64,000 bases of DNA, taken from Oscillospiraceae bacterium. GTDB taxonomy: Bacteria > Bacillota_A > Clostridia > Oscillospirales > Oscillospiraceae. The notes beneath the pieces were generated by a model. It did not search any database and was not told where the DNA came from. It saw nothing but the letters and a program-made list of their open reading frames with translations. The stretch is from assembly GCA_015067895.1 (NCBI GenBank), contig SVLP01000008.1, forward strand, positions 19,458-83,457, read 5' to 3'. Shown in pieces: positions 8,152 through 16,604 of this stretch. The translations under genes and the position numbers were made by a program. Position 1 is the first letter of the stretch, and every line of letters begins with the position of its first letter.

Positions 8152-8172
8152 CACATAATCTGCATTATGTGA
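8152..8172 (+). repeat. Left inverted repeat (recombination site) of the invertible segment
   Basis: Twenty-one bases that match 8433-8453 perfectly in inverted orientation. Internally each site is a near-palindrome: CACATAAT, central CTGC, ATTATGTG. Two opposed 8-bp arms around an asymmetric centre are what a tyrosine recombinase core site looks like. Confidence 0.88.
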
Positions 8173-8214
8173 TCGGCGTCCGTATTCAGAAAAGCACATA
8201 CCTGTACGGATAGG

Positions 8215-8243
8215 ATTATACTCCAGCCCCAGGCAAAAATCAA
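8215..8243 (-). promoter_or_regulatory. Invertible sigma-A promoter, facing left in this copy
   Basis: On the minus strand, TTGATT (8243-8238), 17-nt spacer, perfect TATAAT (8220-8215). It is the best promoter between the recombinase and the gene at 8490; none of comparable quality faces right. Confidence 0.8.
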
Positions 8244-8329
8244 GGGGACGACCACAGAAAAGTGATTCATCACAACCTTTCGCGAAAAAATGTCCCTGAA
8301 ACGGTCAAATTCCATATACCCCGTTCAGA

Positions 8330-8358
8330 AGCACCCAATCAAATGGGGTGCTATTTTT
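8330..8358 (+). terminator. Rho-independent terminator inside the invertible segment
   Basis: AGCACCC (8330-8336) pairs with GGGTGCT (8346-8352), followed by ATTTTTAT. It would insulate the downstream genes from recombinase transcripts in this orientation. Confidence 0.8.
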
Positions 8359-8432
8359 ATGTCCATTTTTTAAGGCCTATTTCAGTAAATAGGCGCTTTC
8401 TCCGAACTTTTTCAGCTTCTTTTCAGTTTGTG

Positions 8433-8453
8433 TCACATAATGCAGATTATGTG
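8433..8453 (-). repeat. Right inverted repeat (recombination site) of the invertible segment
   Basis: Perfect 21-base inverse complement of 8152-8172, with CACATAAT and ATTATGTG arms around GCAG. It lies 37 bp upstream of the next start codon. Confidence 0.88.
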
Positions 8454-8489
8454 ACAGGGGCTGAAATTGCGACAAAATCGGGGTGGAGC

Positions 8490-9569
8490 ATGGGAGATAC
8501 CTTAAGAGAATACTGCTCCCGCTACGACCGTCGGGAGCTGATCGTCCAGTGGCATCCGGATAAGAACGAGCCGCTGACGCCCGATGGCGTGACCTGCGGC
8601 AGCCACCGGAAGATCTGGTGGAGCTGCGAACGGGGCCATGAATGGCAGAGTCCGCCCTATGCCCGCGTGGGCCGGAATGCGGGCTGTCCCTACTGCGCCG
8701 GAAAGAAGGTCGCACCGGGGTGTGACCTGCGTTCGGCCTATCCGGAGATCGCCGCCCAGTGGCATCCCGTGAAGAACGGCACCCTCCGCCCGGAGGACTG
8801 CCTGCCCGGCAGCCATCGCTCCGTTTGGTGGCGGTGCGCCCGCGGGCACGAGTGGAAGGCTCTGGTCAAGTCCCGGATCGAGGGGAATGGATGTCCCATC
8901 TGCTCAAACCGGGTGGTCATTCCCGGCGAAAACGACCTGGGGACTGTGGCGCCGACCCTGGCAAGGCAGTGGCACCCCACGAAAAACGGCCCTCTGCGCC
9001 CGGAACAGGTGCCCGGCGGCTCCGGCAGAAAGGTCTGGTGGCGGTGCGACCGGGGCCATGAGTGGTGCGCGGCCATCCAGTCCCGGGTGGCAGGCCACGG
9101 CTGTCCCGTCTGCACGGGCAAGACCGTCATCCCTGGCGAGAACGATCTGCAAAGCTACGACCCGGAGCTGGCGAAGCAGTGGCACCCGGAGAAAAACGGC
9201 CCATTGACGCCGGACAGGATCGCAGTTGCCAGCAACAGGAAGGTCTGGTGGGTCTGTGACCGGGGCCATGCATGGCAGAGCGCCGTCTCCGTGCGGACGG
9301 CGAAGCGCACAGGCTGCCCCTACTGCTCGAACCGGAAGGTGCTGTCCGGCTTCAATGACCTGAAGACCGTCCAGCCCCTGGTGGCGGCCCAGTGGCACCC
9401 GACAAAAAACGCCCCCCTGGAGCCCGACATGGTGCTGCCCGGCAGCACGAAGCGGGTCTGGTGGCGATGCACCGACGGCCACGAATGGAAGGCCGTCGTC
9501 TACTCCCGGACGGGAGCGAAAAAATGCGGCTGTCCGGTCTGCGCCGGAAAGAGCGCAAAGCGTATTTGA
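8490..9569 (+). CDS. Zinc-ribbon repeat protein, five tandem treble-clef-like domains (DUF4379 type)
   Basis: A 359-aa protein beginning MGDTLREYCSRYDRRELI, then five tandem units of about 67 residues. Each reads QWHP-x-KN, then WWxC-x2-GHEW, then GCPxC, giving CxxGH...CPxC metal ligands per unit (units near residues 20, 88, 156, 224, 292). This matches the probable zinc-ribbon family PF14311, whose relatives occur with nuclease domains and are thought to bind nucleic acid; no nuclease domain is seen here. The GTGGAG upstream is closer to the ATG than usual, so the start is less certain. The gene is first after the invertible promoter and is the inferred switch target. It is followed after 79 bp, without an evident terminator or promoter, by the giant surface gene. 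Confidence 0.8.
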   Translation: MGDTLREYCSRYDRRELIVQWHPDKNEPLTPDGVTCGSHRKIWWSCERGHEWQSPPYARVGRNAGCPYCAGKKVAPGCDLRSAYPEIAAQWHPVKNGTLRPEDCLPGSHRSVWWRCARGHEWKALVKSRIEGNGCPICSNRVVIPGENDLGTVAPTLARQWHPTKNGPLRPEQVPGGSGRKVWWRCDRGHEWCAAIQSRVAGHGCPVCTGKTVIPGENDLQSYDPELAKQWHPEKNGPLTPDRIAVASNRKVWWVCDRGHAWQSAVSVRTAKRTGCPYCSNRKVLSGFNDLKTVQPLVAAQWHPTKNAPLEPDMVLPGSTKRVWWRCTDGHEWKAVVYSRTGAKKCGCPVCAGKSAKRI

Positions 9570-9648
9570 TGCGGCGATGAAGCTACCGCTGAAAAATATC
9601 CGGGGAAACCCAAGAAATATGTAAATCATCGAAATTGGAGGTTTGAAA

Positions 9649-12600
9649 ATGAAAGAAACAACGAAACGCATCCTTTCGCTGATCCTGGCGTTCGTGATGG
9701 TTCTGGGCCTTCTGCCCGGACTGTCCGTGAATGTCAGCGCAGCGGAGGTCGTGATCGACGCTGCGATTTTCTGCAGTGACGTTCACGGCTCCAGCAGCGA
9801 CCTTAAGTCCGTTCTGGGCGGCGTCGCCACATCCGGCGTGGACTATTCGTCCATCGGCTTCGTGGGCGACACCTGCCTGACCGAGGCGAACACCACAAGC
9901 ATCGTGCAGAGCGCACTGAGCGATACTGACATCGAGGTCATGTTCTCCTATGCGTCCTCCCACGACACCGAGGACGGCGCCGACATCGACGAAAACTGGG
10001 ATTATTCCGGCGAGGTCGAGGGCATCAGCGAGAACTACCTGGTCTACACCATCCGCGAGACGGATATGCAGAACGACAACGGCGCAGAGGCTGACTTCAC
10101 CACCTGGTACAACGGCCTGACCGCTGCCCAGAAGGCACTGCCCATCTTCATCCTGTCCCATCGCCCCCTGCACGCCCGCAGAAACGACAATGCCGGTGCA
10201 GCTGCCTGGTACGATGCCATCTCCGCCGCTGCGGAGTTCTCTGACATCGTCTTCTTCTGGGCCCATAACCACACCAGCGAGTCCGACGTGGACACCGCCG
10301 CTTACTATGTGGCCAAGGACGGCACCGAGACCTTCACCGTCTACAACGGCGATACCGTGACCCCCAACTTCACCTACATGAACGCGGGCTACATCAACGC
10401 CAATAACCAGAACCCCGCCCGTCTGGGTGTTGCCACCACCGTGAAGATCACCGCCGACTCCCTGATCTTCCAGGACTACAACTCCAACGGTGCATACACC
10501 GGCACCTATGCCCACAATGTGGAGGTTCCCCGTGAGTTCGCCGCCGAGGAGGTCACCCTGTCCTCCATCGCCATCTCCGGCGAGACCGAATACTTTGTTG
10601 GCGACGAGCTGGCTCTGACTGTCACCGCCACCTACTCCGACGGCACCACCGCCGATGTCACTGCCGATGCCACCCTGTCCGGCTATGACATGAGCACCGC
10701 CGGAACCCAGACCGTCACCGCCACCTACGAGGGACTGACTGCCACCGCCACCATCACCGTGAAGGAAACGCAGACCACCGACCCCACCGAGGACACCACT
10801 CCCGCAACGGATTCCACCGATCCCACCGAGGAGACGACTGCTCCCGACGAGGGCGGCGTCCCCGATCCCGAAACTGCCACCGGCAGCGGCGAGACCACCA
10901 CGACCACCAAGAAGACCGTGTATGTGCTGACCTCCAGCATCTCCTCCGGCAATGAGTACCTGATCGTCAACAGCAACTCTGCCGGCTCCCGATATGCACT
11001 GGCCAACAACAGCGGCTCCGTGGCTGACACCGGCGTCACCGTCAAGAGCGGCGATGTGGATGGCGATGGCGATAACGAGACTTACATCGAGCTGGATGAT
11101 GCGGCGGATGAGCTGTGGACTGTGGGCGGAAACTATACCTTCCAGAATAACGGCAGCTACCTGGGCTACACCACCTCCGGCGACAGGAATCCCTCCTACA
11201 CCTTCGGTCTGAGTTCTACTGCCCGAACCTGGTCTTACTCCACCAGTAACAACCGCCTGTCCACCAGCGTGGGCAGTGGTCGGGACACCACCACATATTA
11301 CCTCCGCTACAATAGTGGCTGGACCTGGACCAACAGCACTTCTGCTTCTGGCAGAAGCATCTACTTCTACATCCCCACCGAGGTCGAGGTCGAAACCACC
11401 ACCACCGTCTCCGGCACCTACTCCATCGCAGGTAATCCCGCCGAGGTGACCAAGGTGGTTACGAATGGCTCCACCGTCGATCTGGGCTCCACCCTGACCT
11501 TCGTTCCCACTGACGGCGGCACCGCCACCACCACCGATACCTCTACCACTGCCACCTACGAGATCTACAGCGATCCCGACGGCATCCTCTCCGGCATCAG
11601 CGGCAACACCGTGACCTTCACCGGCAGCTACGGCGAGGCCCTGGTCAAGGTGAGCTATGAGACTTCCTTCGGCACCGTCACCAACTACATCACCGTCACC
11701 GCCACCGAGCCTACCTACATCCTGCAGATCACCAAGGGTGACACCAATGTCACCGGCACCACCGTTCCCGTCAAGGGTGTCACCTATGGCCTGACCCTGC
11801 AGCTGGGTACGACCATCCAGTATGTGGACGAGGACGGCGCGGAACCCGTGGAGCTGCCCGAGGGTGCCACCATCGAGTGGCACATCCCCGAGGAGTATCA
11901 GAACATCGCCACCGTGGATCATGAGTCCGGCCTGGTTACCTTCAAGGGCGTGGACGGCGCGTTCTATGTCACCGCCACCCTGCGTGTGAACGGCAAGGAC
12001 TACACCGTGGGCGTCAACATCTCCGCCACCACCAGCCAGTATTCCACCCCCACCGACGGCACCGACGACTTCCCCGAGTACCCCAACGAGGGCGCCATCC
12101 GCTTCGACAAGACCGGCACCGCCGTGGGCAACTTCTCCGAGACCGGTATCGCCCAGATTGAGCTGAGTATGACCGGCGTTCCCTACACCACCGGCTCTGA
12201 GATCGATGTCGTGGTCATGCTGGATATGACCGGTTCTATGTCCGATGACGGCATGGAGGCCGCTGAGCTGGCGACCATCGCCTTCATGGAGAAGATCGTC
12301 AAGAACGAGGACGGCTCCTACAATGAGAACCGTATCGCTGTCTACGCCTTCAACTCCGGCGACTCCAGCCCCTATGAGCTGGTTTCTCTGAAGAAGATCA
12401 CCAGCGATTCCGAGCTGGCCACTGCGACCACCGCCATCAAGACCGCTTCCGACAAGCAGGCCTCTGGTGGTACTCCCTTCGACGAGGCCGCTTCCAAGTG
12501 CAAGGACGTTCTGGCTGCTGCCAAGACCGACGGCACCGGCAATGACCGCCAGCAGTTCTGCGTGTTCATGTCCGACGGCGGCCCCACCTCCTACAAGGGC

Positions 12601-15600
12601 AGCGACGGCTACACCTACTACGGCGGCAATAACACCAGCGGCGACAGAGCAATCACCAGCTACATCGGCGGCTATACCAGCTCTTCCAGCTCCAGCTGGA
12701 CCTACAACCTGCCCACCGAGTATTATACCGACGCCATGAAGACGGCCAAAGTTACCGTCTATACCGTCGGTCTGCTGTTGCAGAATGTTCCCAGCAGCCC
12801 CAGCCCCTACTCCAGCATGACCGCCAGTACTTACGACTCCACCACCGACACCCTGACCACTATCGGCTCCCATTACTATTTTACCAGTACCATTCTGAAG
12901 AACATGGCAAGCGACAGCAGTAAGTATATCGACATTTTCAATGTCGATAATGCGGACAAGGCCACTGCGGCATTTGAGTCCATTGCCATGTCCATCCTGC
13001 AGGCCGCCACCGACATCACCGTCGAAGACCAGATCACCGACGAGTACACCATGATCTTCGACGTGCCCACCGGCTCCGTCAAGATCGATGGCGAGGACTC
13101 CGATCTGGCGGATCAGGAGTTCTACATCGAGTTCGGCAAGTACGCCCTGGACGAGAACCACGAGCGTACCACCTTCACCTCCGTCACCAAGCTGTACCTG
13201 GAGAACACCAACGGTACCCTCTCCGCCAAGGACAGCACCGATCCCGTCTTCGAAGCAAAGACCATTGGCGACAAGGGTACCCTCTACTACTGGACTACCG
13301 ATGGCAGATACGCATCCGAGGCGTCCGTCACCTACACCAATTCCGACGCTACCTACTACTTCATCCCCTACGGCATGAAGTCCACCGATTCTGACTATGA
13401 TGCCGATGTTTGGTTTAACATGACCTCCGGCGCCTACGCCAACGGCACCGTGGACAGCGCCACCAATATGTCCGAGAACCTGGTGATCGCAACTCCCTAC
13501 TTCGTCTACAATGCGTCCGACAAGATGATCTACTGGACCGTGGACAAGCTGGATACCTACGAGTACACCCTGAGCTACTTCCTGTACCTGAACGACTCTG
13601 CCACCGAGGTCGCTACTTCCAACGAGACTGATCCCGGCCCCTATCCCACCAACGACCACGCCTACATCACCTACACCAACTTCCAGGGCAACGACTGCCG
13701 TCAGGTCTTCCCCATCCCCCAGCTGACCTGGAATGGCGCACAGGTCTCCTACGTGTTCTACCTGGTCAATGCTGCCGGTCAGCCCATCAACAAGTCCGGC
13801 CAGGTCGTTGACTTCGCCAACGCCACCTTCATCACTGATGTCTACACCGAGGCTGTTGTCTGGAATAAGGCCGGTGAGACTTCCACCGGCACCGGCGAGC
13901 TGAGTGCCGACTGGCTGGCCGTGAGCAAGCTGCCTGAAGAGTATGATATCTATGATGAGCAGGCACGTTATGTCCTGAATGTCTACGAGAATGCCGACGG
14001 CACCGCCATCAAGAACCAGTTCACCATCTCCGGCGACACCGCAGCCAACATCTCCAGCTCCCTGAATACCCGTCTGAATCTGGATACTACCGCAAACACG
14101 GTCAGCGTCAGCACCACCAAGGTCTACAATACCAAGGCCGGTGAGAAGATCTCCGCCTATGGCACCTATACCTCTGCGGACAGCAATATGACGGGCTTCG
14201 ACTTCGCCAACACCACCGTCGCCTTCGCTGTCGTCTGGCAGCCCAGACTGGTGCCCGATGTGGTCGTGGTGGACTACGGTCTGGATGTCCTCATCAATGT
14301 TGTTCAGAACGACATCCTGCAAAACAAGGTCACCGGCATCGGCCTGGGCAACAGTGCTTATGGTAATATCGCCATGAACACCGGCGTTTCCACCTCCAGC
14401 AAGCTGGGCACTGCCGCCCTGACCATCGACGGCAACACCATCTCCATCGAGAATGAGACCTCCGTCCGCTTCCACCAGGGCGACATGGAGTTCAACAAAG
14501 CAGTCGAGTTCTACTACGAGACGCCCGTTGAGTTCTGGGAGGGCAGCGACCCCACCGAGGGCTTCATGTACTCCTCCGTCACCGTCATCCCCGCAACCAC
14601 CATCTATTATGAGGATGAGTTTGTCACCTGCAGCGGTTACACCTGGGATTATACCGCCAACAGCTGGGCATCGAACGACAGCCTGTGGAAAGTGGAAGGC
14701 ACCACCTCCAACTCCACCCAGGCCCAGGATCGTCCCGGCGACAGCCTGATCGGGGCGATCGACGCAAACAATCTCTACGGCTATGACGGCGCCTACGCGG
14801 ACATGTCCACCTACTCCAACGGCTCCGCCAAAATGGTCACCGTGGACTACGACAACTACGCCACTGCAGCATTCACCTTCTGGGGCACCGGCTTCGACAT
14901 CATCAGTCTAACCAGCGATCTGACCGGTGGCATCACCATGGACGTTTATGCGGGCGATGCCAGCTCCACCACCCTGGCTACCTATACCACTTCCGATGGC
15001 ACAACAGCCAAGCACCAGTATGCTGTGGACACCTTCTACGGCTATAAGTATGAGAACGGCCAGTGGGTCGTCGATCCCAGCGCGGATGACGCTCTGTATC
15101 AGGTTCCCGTCATGAAGCTGACAGATCTGACCTATGGCCAGTACACCGTTAAGATCAAGGTCACCCACAACGCCCTGTTCGACCACGGTCAGAGACCTGC
15201 TGTGGATGAGGATGATCTGGATTCCTACGACTTCTATCTGGATGCTATCCGCATCTACGATCCCGCCAACGACGGCGCGAATGATACGTCCGGCAAGATC
15301 GCGGCTGCCTACATCGCTGACGGCGAGGGCTGGCCCAGCTACATCGAGCTGCGCGATGGCCTGATCTCCAGAGACACCCTGGGCAACGCAGATACCACGG
15401 AGGTGATCGTCGGCGAGGTCTTCATCGATGGTGATCCCACTGTCGACGATAACCAGATCAGCGATTACATCAGCTACGGCCCCAACAACGAGGTCTATCT
15501 GGCATCCGGTCAGAGCATCGCTTTCCTGGTGTCCGCCCCCGCAGATCTGGACAAGCTGAACATCGGCATCAGCAGCGCCGACGGCAATGCAGGTACCTAC

Positions 15601-16266
15601 ACCATCACCAACATTGCCGAAACCGCCAATGAGGAGAAGGGTCTGGACGCTGGTGATGACTACAACGCCAAGACTTTCACCGTGCGCACCACCACGGACA
15701 TGTACTACGATCTGTCCGACTGGAAGGATGACATCATCGTCATCAAGAACATCGGCGATTCCGGCATCATCTCCCTGACCAACATCAAGTCCACCTACAA
15801 GAGCGATCCTGCAGGCAACGTCACCACCATTCCCGGAACCGAGGCCCAGACTGTCGCGCTGAACGACAGCCCGCTGCTGCGTATGGCCGCAGCTCCTCTC
15901 GCTGTGAATGCGGAACAGGAAACGACCGCTCCTACGGAGGTAGTGGAGACTGCCGAGCCTGAGCTGACCTATGTTTACATGACTGCTGAGGCTGCACAGC
16001 TGGTTCTGGCGAATCTGAATTCCAGCGCGGAAGAGATCCCCGATGAGACGGAGCCTGAGGAGACCGAGCCCACCGTTCCCGATGAGACGGAGCCCGAGGA
16101 AACCGAGCCCACCGTTCCCGATGAGACCGAGCCCGAGGTCACCACGCCTGAGGAGACCGAGCCCACCGTTCCCGGAGAAACCGAGCCTGGGGAGGAGTCT
16201 GACAACGGCAGATTCTGGGAGATCATCGGCATTATCATCGGCCTGATCGGTAAGATCTTTGGCTGA
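9649..16266 (+). CDS. Giant secreted multidomain protein: metallophosphoesterase-like, Ig-like and VWA domains
   Basis: A 2205-aa exported protein; GGAGG at 9637-9641 sets the ATG at 9649. Residues 1-32 are a signal peptide ending VSA. Residues 35-290 form a calcineurin-like phosphoesterase domain (CSDVHG at 36, VGDT, LSHRPLH, WAHNHT near 204). Next comes a bacterial Ig-like domain (VTLSSIAISGETEYFVGD, to about 370), a Thr/Pro/Glu linker, and beta-rich modules. A VWA domain near 850-1110 carries the MIDAS motif DMTGSMS. The region from about 1540 to 2050 is homologous to the C-terminal half of the protein at 42664. The end has DETEPEETEPTVP repeats and a short hydrophobic tail (IIGIIIGLIGKIFG) without LPxTG or SLH, so anchoring is unclear. 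Likely an adhesin-like surface protein; the ligand is unknown. It lies 13 bp upstream of the peptide gene of cassette A. Confidence 0.85.
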   Translation: MKETTKRILSLILAFVMVLGLLPGLSVNVSAAEVVIDAAIFCSDVHGSSSDLKSVLGGVATSGVDYSSIGFVGDTCLTEANTTSIVQSALSDTDIEVMFSYASSHDTEDGADIDENWDYSGEVEGISENYLVYTIRETDMQNDNGAEADFTTWYNGLTAAQKALPIFILSHRPLHARRNDNAGAAAWYDAISAAAEFSDIVFFWAHNHTSESDVDTAAYYVAKDGTETFTVYNGDTVTPNFTYMNAGYINANNQNPARLGVATTVKITADSLIFQDYNSNGAYTGTYAHNVEVPREFAAEEVTLSSIAISGETEYFVGDELALTVTATYSDGTTADVTADATLSGYDMSTAGTQTVTATYEGLTATATITVKETQTTDPTEDTTPATDSTDPTEETTAPDEGGVPDPETATGSGETTTTTKKTVYVLTSSISSGNEYLIVNSNSAGSRYALANNSGSVADTGVTVKSGDVDGDGDNETYIELDDAADELWTVGGNYTFQNNGSYLGYTTSGDRNPSYTFGLSSTARTWSYSTSNNRLSTSVGSGRDTTTYYLRYNSGWTWTNSTSASGRSIYFYIPTEVEVETTTTVSGTYSIAGNPAEVTKVVTNGSTVDLGSTLTFVPTDGGTATTTDTSTTATYEIYSDPDGILSGISGNTVTFTGSYGEALVKVSYETSFGTVTNYITVTATEPTYILQITKGDTNVTGTTVPVKGVTYGLTLQLGTTIQYVDEDGAEPVELPEGATIEWHIPEEYQNIATVDHESGLVTFKGVDGAFYVTATLRVNGKDYTVGVNISATTSQYSTPTDGTDDFPEYPNEGAIRFDKTGTAVGNFSETGIAQIELSMTGVPYTTGSEIDVVVMLDMTGSMSDDGMEAAELATIAFMEKIVKNEDGSYNENRIAVYAFNSGDSSPYELVSLKKITSDSELATATTAIKTASDKQASGGTPFDEAASKCKDVLAAAKTDGTGNDRQQFCVFMSDGGPTSYKGSDGYTYYGGNNTSGDRAITSYIGGYTSSSSSSWTYNLPTEYYTDAMKTAKVTVYTVGLLLQNVPSSPSPYSSMTASTYDSTTDTLTTIGSHYYFTSTILKNMASDSSKYIDIFNVDNADKATAAFESIAMSILQAATDITVEDQITDEYTMIFDVPTGSVKIDGEDSDLADQEFYIEFGKYALDENHERTTFTSVTKLYLENTNGTLSAKDSTDPVFEAKTIGDKGTLYYWTTDGRYASEASVTYTNSDATYYFIPYGMKSTDSDYDADVWFNMTSGAYANGTVDSATNMSENLVIATPYFVYNASDKMIYWTVDKLDTYEYTLSYFLYLNDSATEVATSNETDPGPYPTNDHAYITYTNFQGNDCRQVFPIPQLTWNGAQVSYVFYLVNAAGQPINKSGQVVDFANATFITDVYTEAVVWNKAGETSTGTGELSADWLAVSKLPEEYDIYDEQARYVLNVYENADGTAIKNQFTISGDTAANISSSLNTRLNLDTTANTVSVSTTKVYNTKAGEKISAYGTYTSADSNMTGFDFANTTVAFAVVWQPRLVPDVVVVDYGLDVLINVVQNDILQNKVTGIGLGNSAYGNIAMNTGVSTSSKLGTAALTIDGNTISIENETSVRFHQGDMEFNKAVEFYYETPVEFWEGSDPTEGFMYSSVTVIPATTIYYEDEFVTCSGYTWDYTANSWASNDSLWKVEGTTSNSTQAQDRPGDSLIGAIDANNLYGYDGAYADMSTYSNGSAKMVTVDYDNYATAAFTFWGTGFDIISLTSDLTGGITMDVYAGDASSTTLATYTTSDGTTAKHQYAVDTFYGYKYENGQWVVDPSADDALYQVPVMKLTDLTYGQYTVKIKVTHNALFDHGQRPAVDEDDLDSYDFYLDAIRIYDPANDGANDTSGKIAAAYIADGEGWPSYIELRDGLISRDTLGNADTTEVIVGEVFIDGDPTVDDNQISDYISYGPNNEVYLASGQSIAFLVSAPADLDKLNIGISSADGNAGTYTITNIAETANEEKGLDAGDDYNAKTFTVRTTTDMYYDLSDWKDDIIVIKNIGDSGIISLTNIKSTYKSDPAGNVTTIPGTEAQTVALNDSPLLRMAAAPLAVNAEQETTAPTEVVETAEPELTYVYMTAEAAQLVLANLNSSAEEIPDETEPEETEPTVPDETEPEETEPTVPDETEPEVTTPEETEPTVPGETEPGEESDNGRFWEIIGIIIGLIGKIFG

Positions 16267-16279
16267 TAAGGAGGAACGC

Positions 16280-16537
16280 ATGATGAAAAAAGTATATGAA
16301 AAGCCGGATATCCTCTTTGAAGATTTTTCCCTTTGTACGGATATTGCAGTGGGCTGCGAGGTCATTGCAAATCATAGCTACAACGTCTGTGTCTATGAAG
16401 AGGACGACGGAAGAGGAAACGTATTGACCGTGTTTACGGAAGATGTGATGGGATGTGTGTATAAGCCAGCCAATGGCAATCATAACGGCCTGTGCTATCA
16501 TAATCCCAGCATCACCAATACGCTCTTTACCTCCTAA
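16280..16537 (+). CDS. Cassette A precursor-like peptide (Cys-rich, KP-x3-FE leader)
   Basis: An 85-aa peptide with a perfect AAGGAGG site. Residues 1-25 read MMKKVYEKPDILFEDFSLC-TDIAVG, a leader-like segment that recurs in the peptide at 40379 (KP-x3-FE, then IA before a Cys). Cysteines fall at 19, 26, 37, 59 and 72. The Cys37-Cys59 spacing (x21), the FTE motif just before Cys59, the CYxN motif at 72-75 and the final Ser are all shared with the second peptide. No known bacteriocin or lasso core is recognised. Together with PqqD-like, radical SAM/SPASM and HPrK-like neighbours this looks like a ribosomally made, enzymatically modified peptide. The function is not known. A terminator follows, which could raise its level over the enzymes. 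Confidence 0.75.
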   Translation: MMKKVYEKPDILFEDFSLCTDIAVGCEVIANHSYNVCVYEEDDGRGNVLTVFTEDVMGCVYKPANGNHNGLCYHNPSITNTLFTS

Positions 16538-16552
16538 TCTCCCCAACCGCCA

Positions 16553-16586
16553 GAAGGCCGCGCCAACCGTGGCGCGGCCTTCTTTT
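16553..16586 (+). terminator. Terminator or attenuator between peptide A and its enzymes
   Basis: GAAGGCCGCGCCA paired with TGGCGCGGCCTTC, followed by TTTT. It lies within the apparent operon, 18 nt upstream of the next start. Confidence 0.85.
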
Positions 16587-16604
16587 CAACATGAGGAAAC
16601 TGCA

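Larger units (their letters stand above)
8173..8432. other. Invertible DNA segment carrying a promoter (currently OFF)
   Basis: The 260 bp between the inverted repeats contain no credible ORF. They hold a strong promoter reading leftwards (8215-8243) and a rightward rho-independent terminator (8330-8358). In this orientation the promoter points into the recombinase 3' end and the terminator blocks read-through to the gene at 8490. Inversion would place the -10 near 8385-8390 reading right and turn the terminator away. Confidence 0.8.

Noticed and set aside
9583..14475. 1630-codon open frame on the minus strand
   Set aside because: It is the complement of the high-GC giant surface gene, has no ribosome site or recognisable domain, and is Gly/Val-rich as expected of an antisense shadow.
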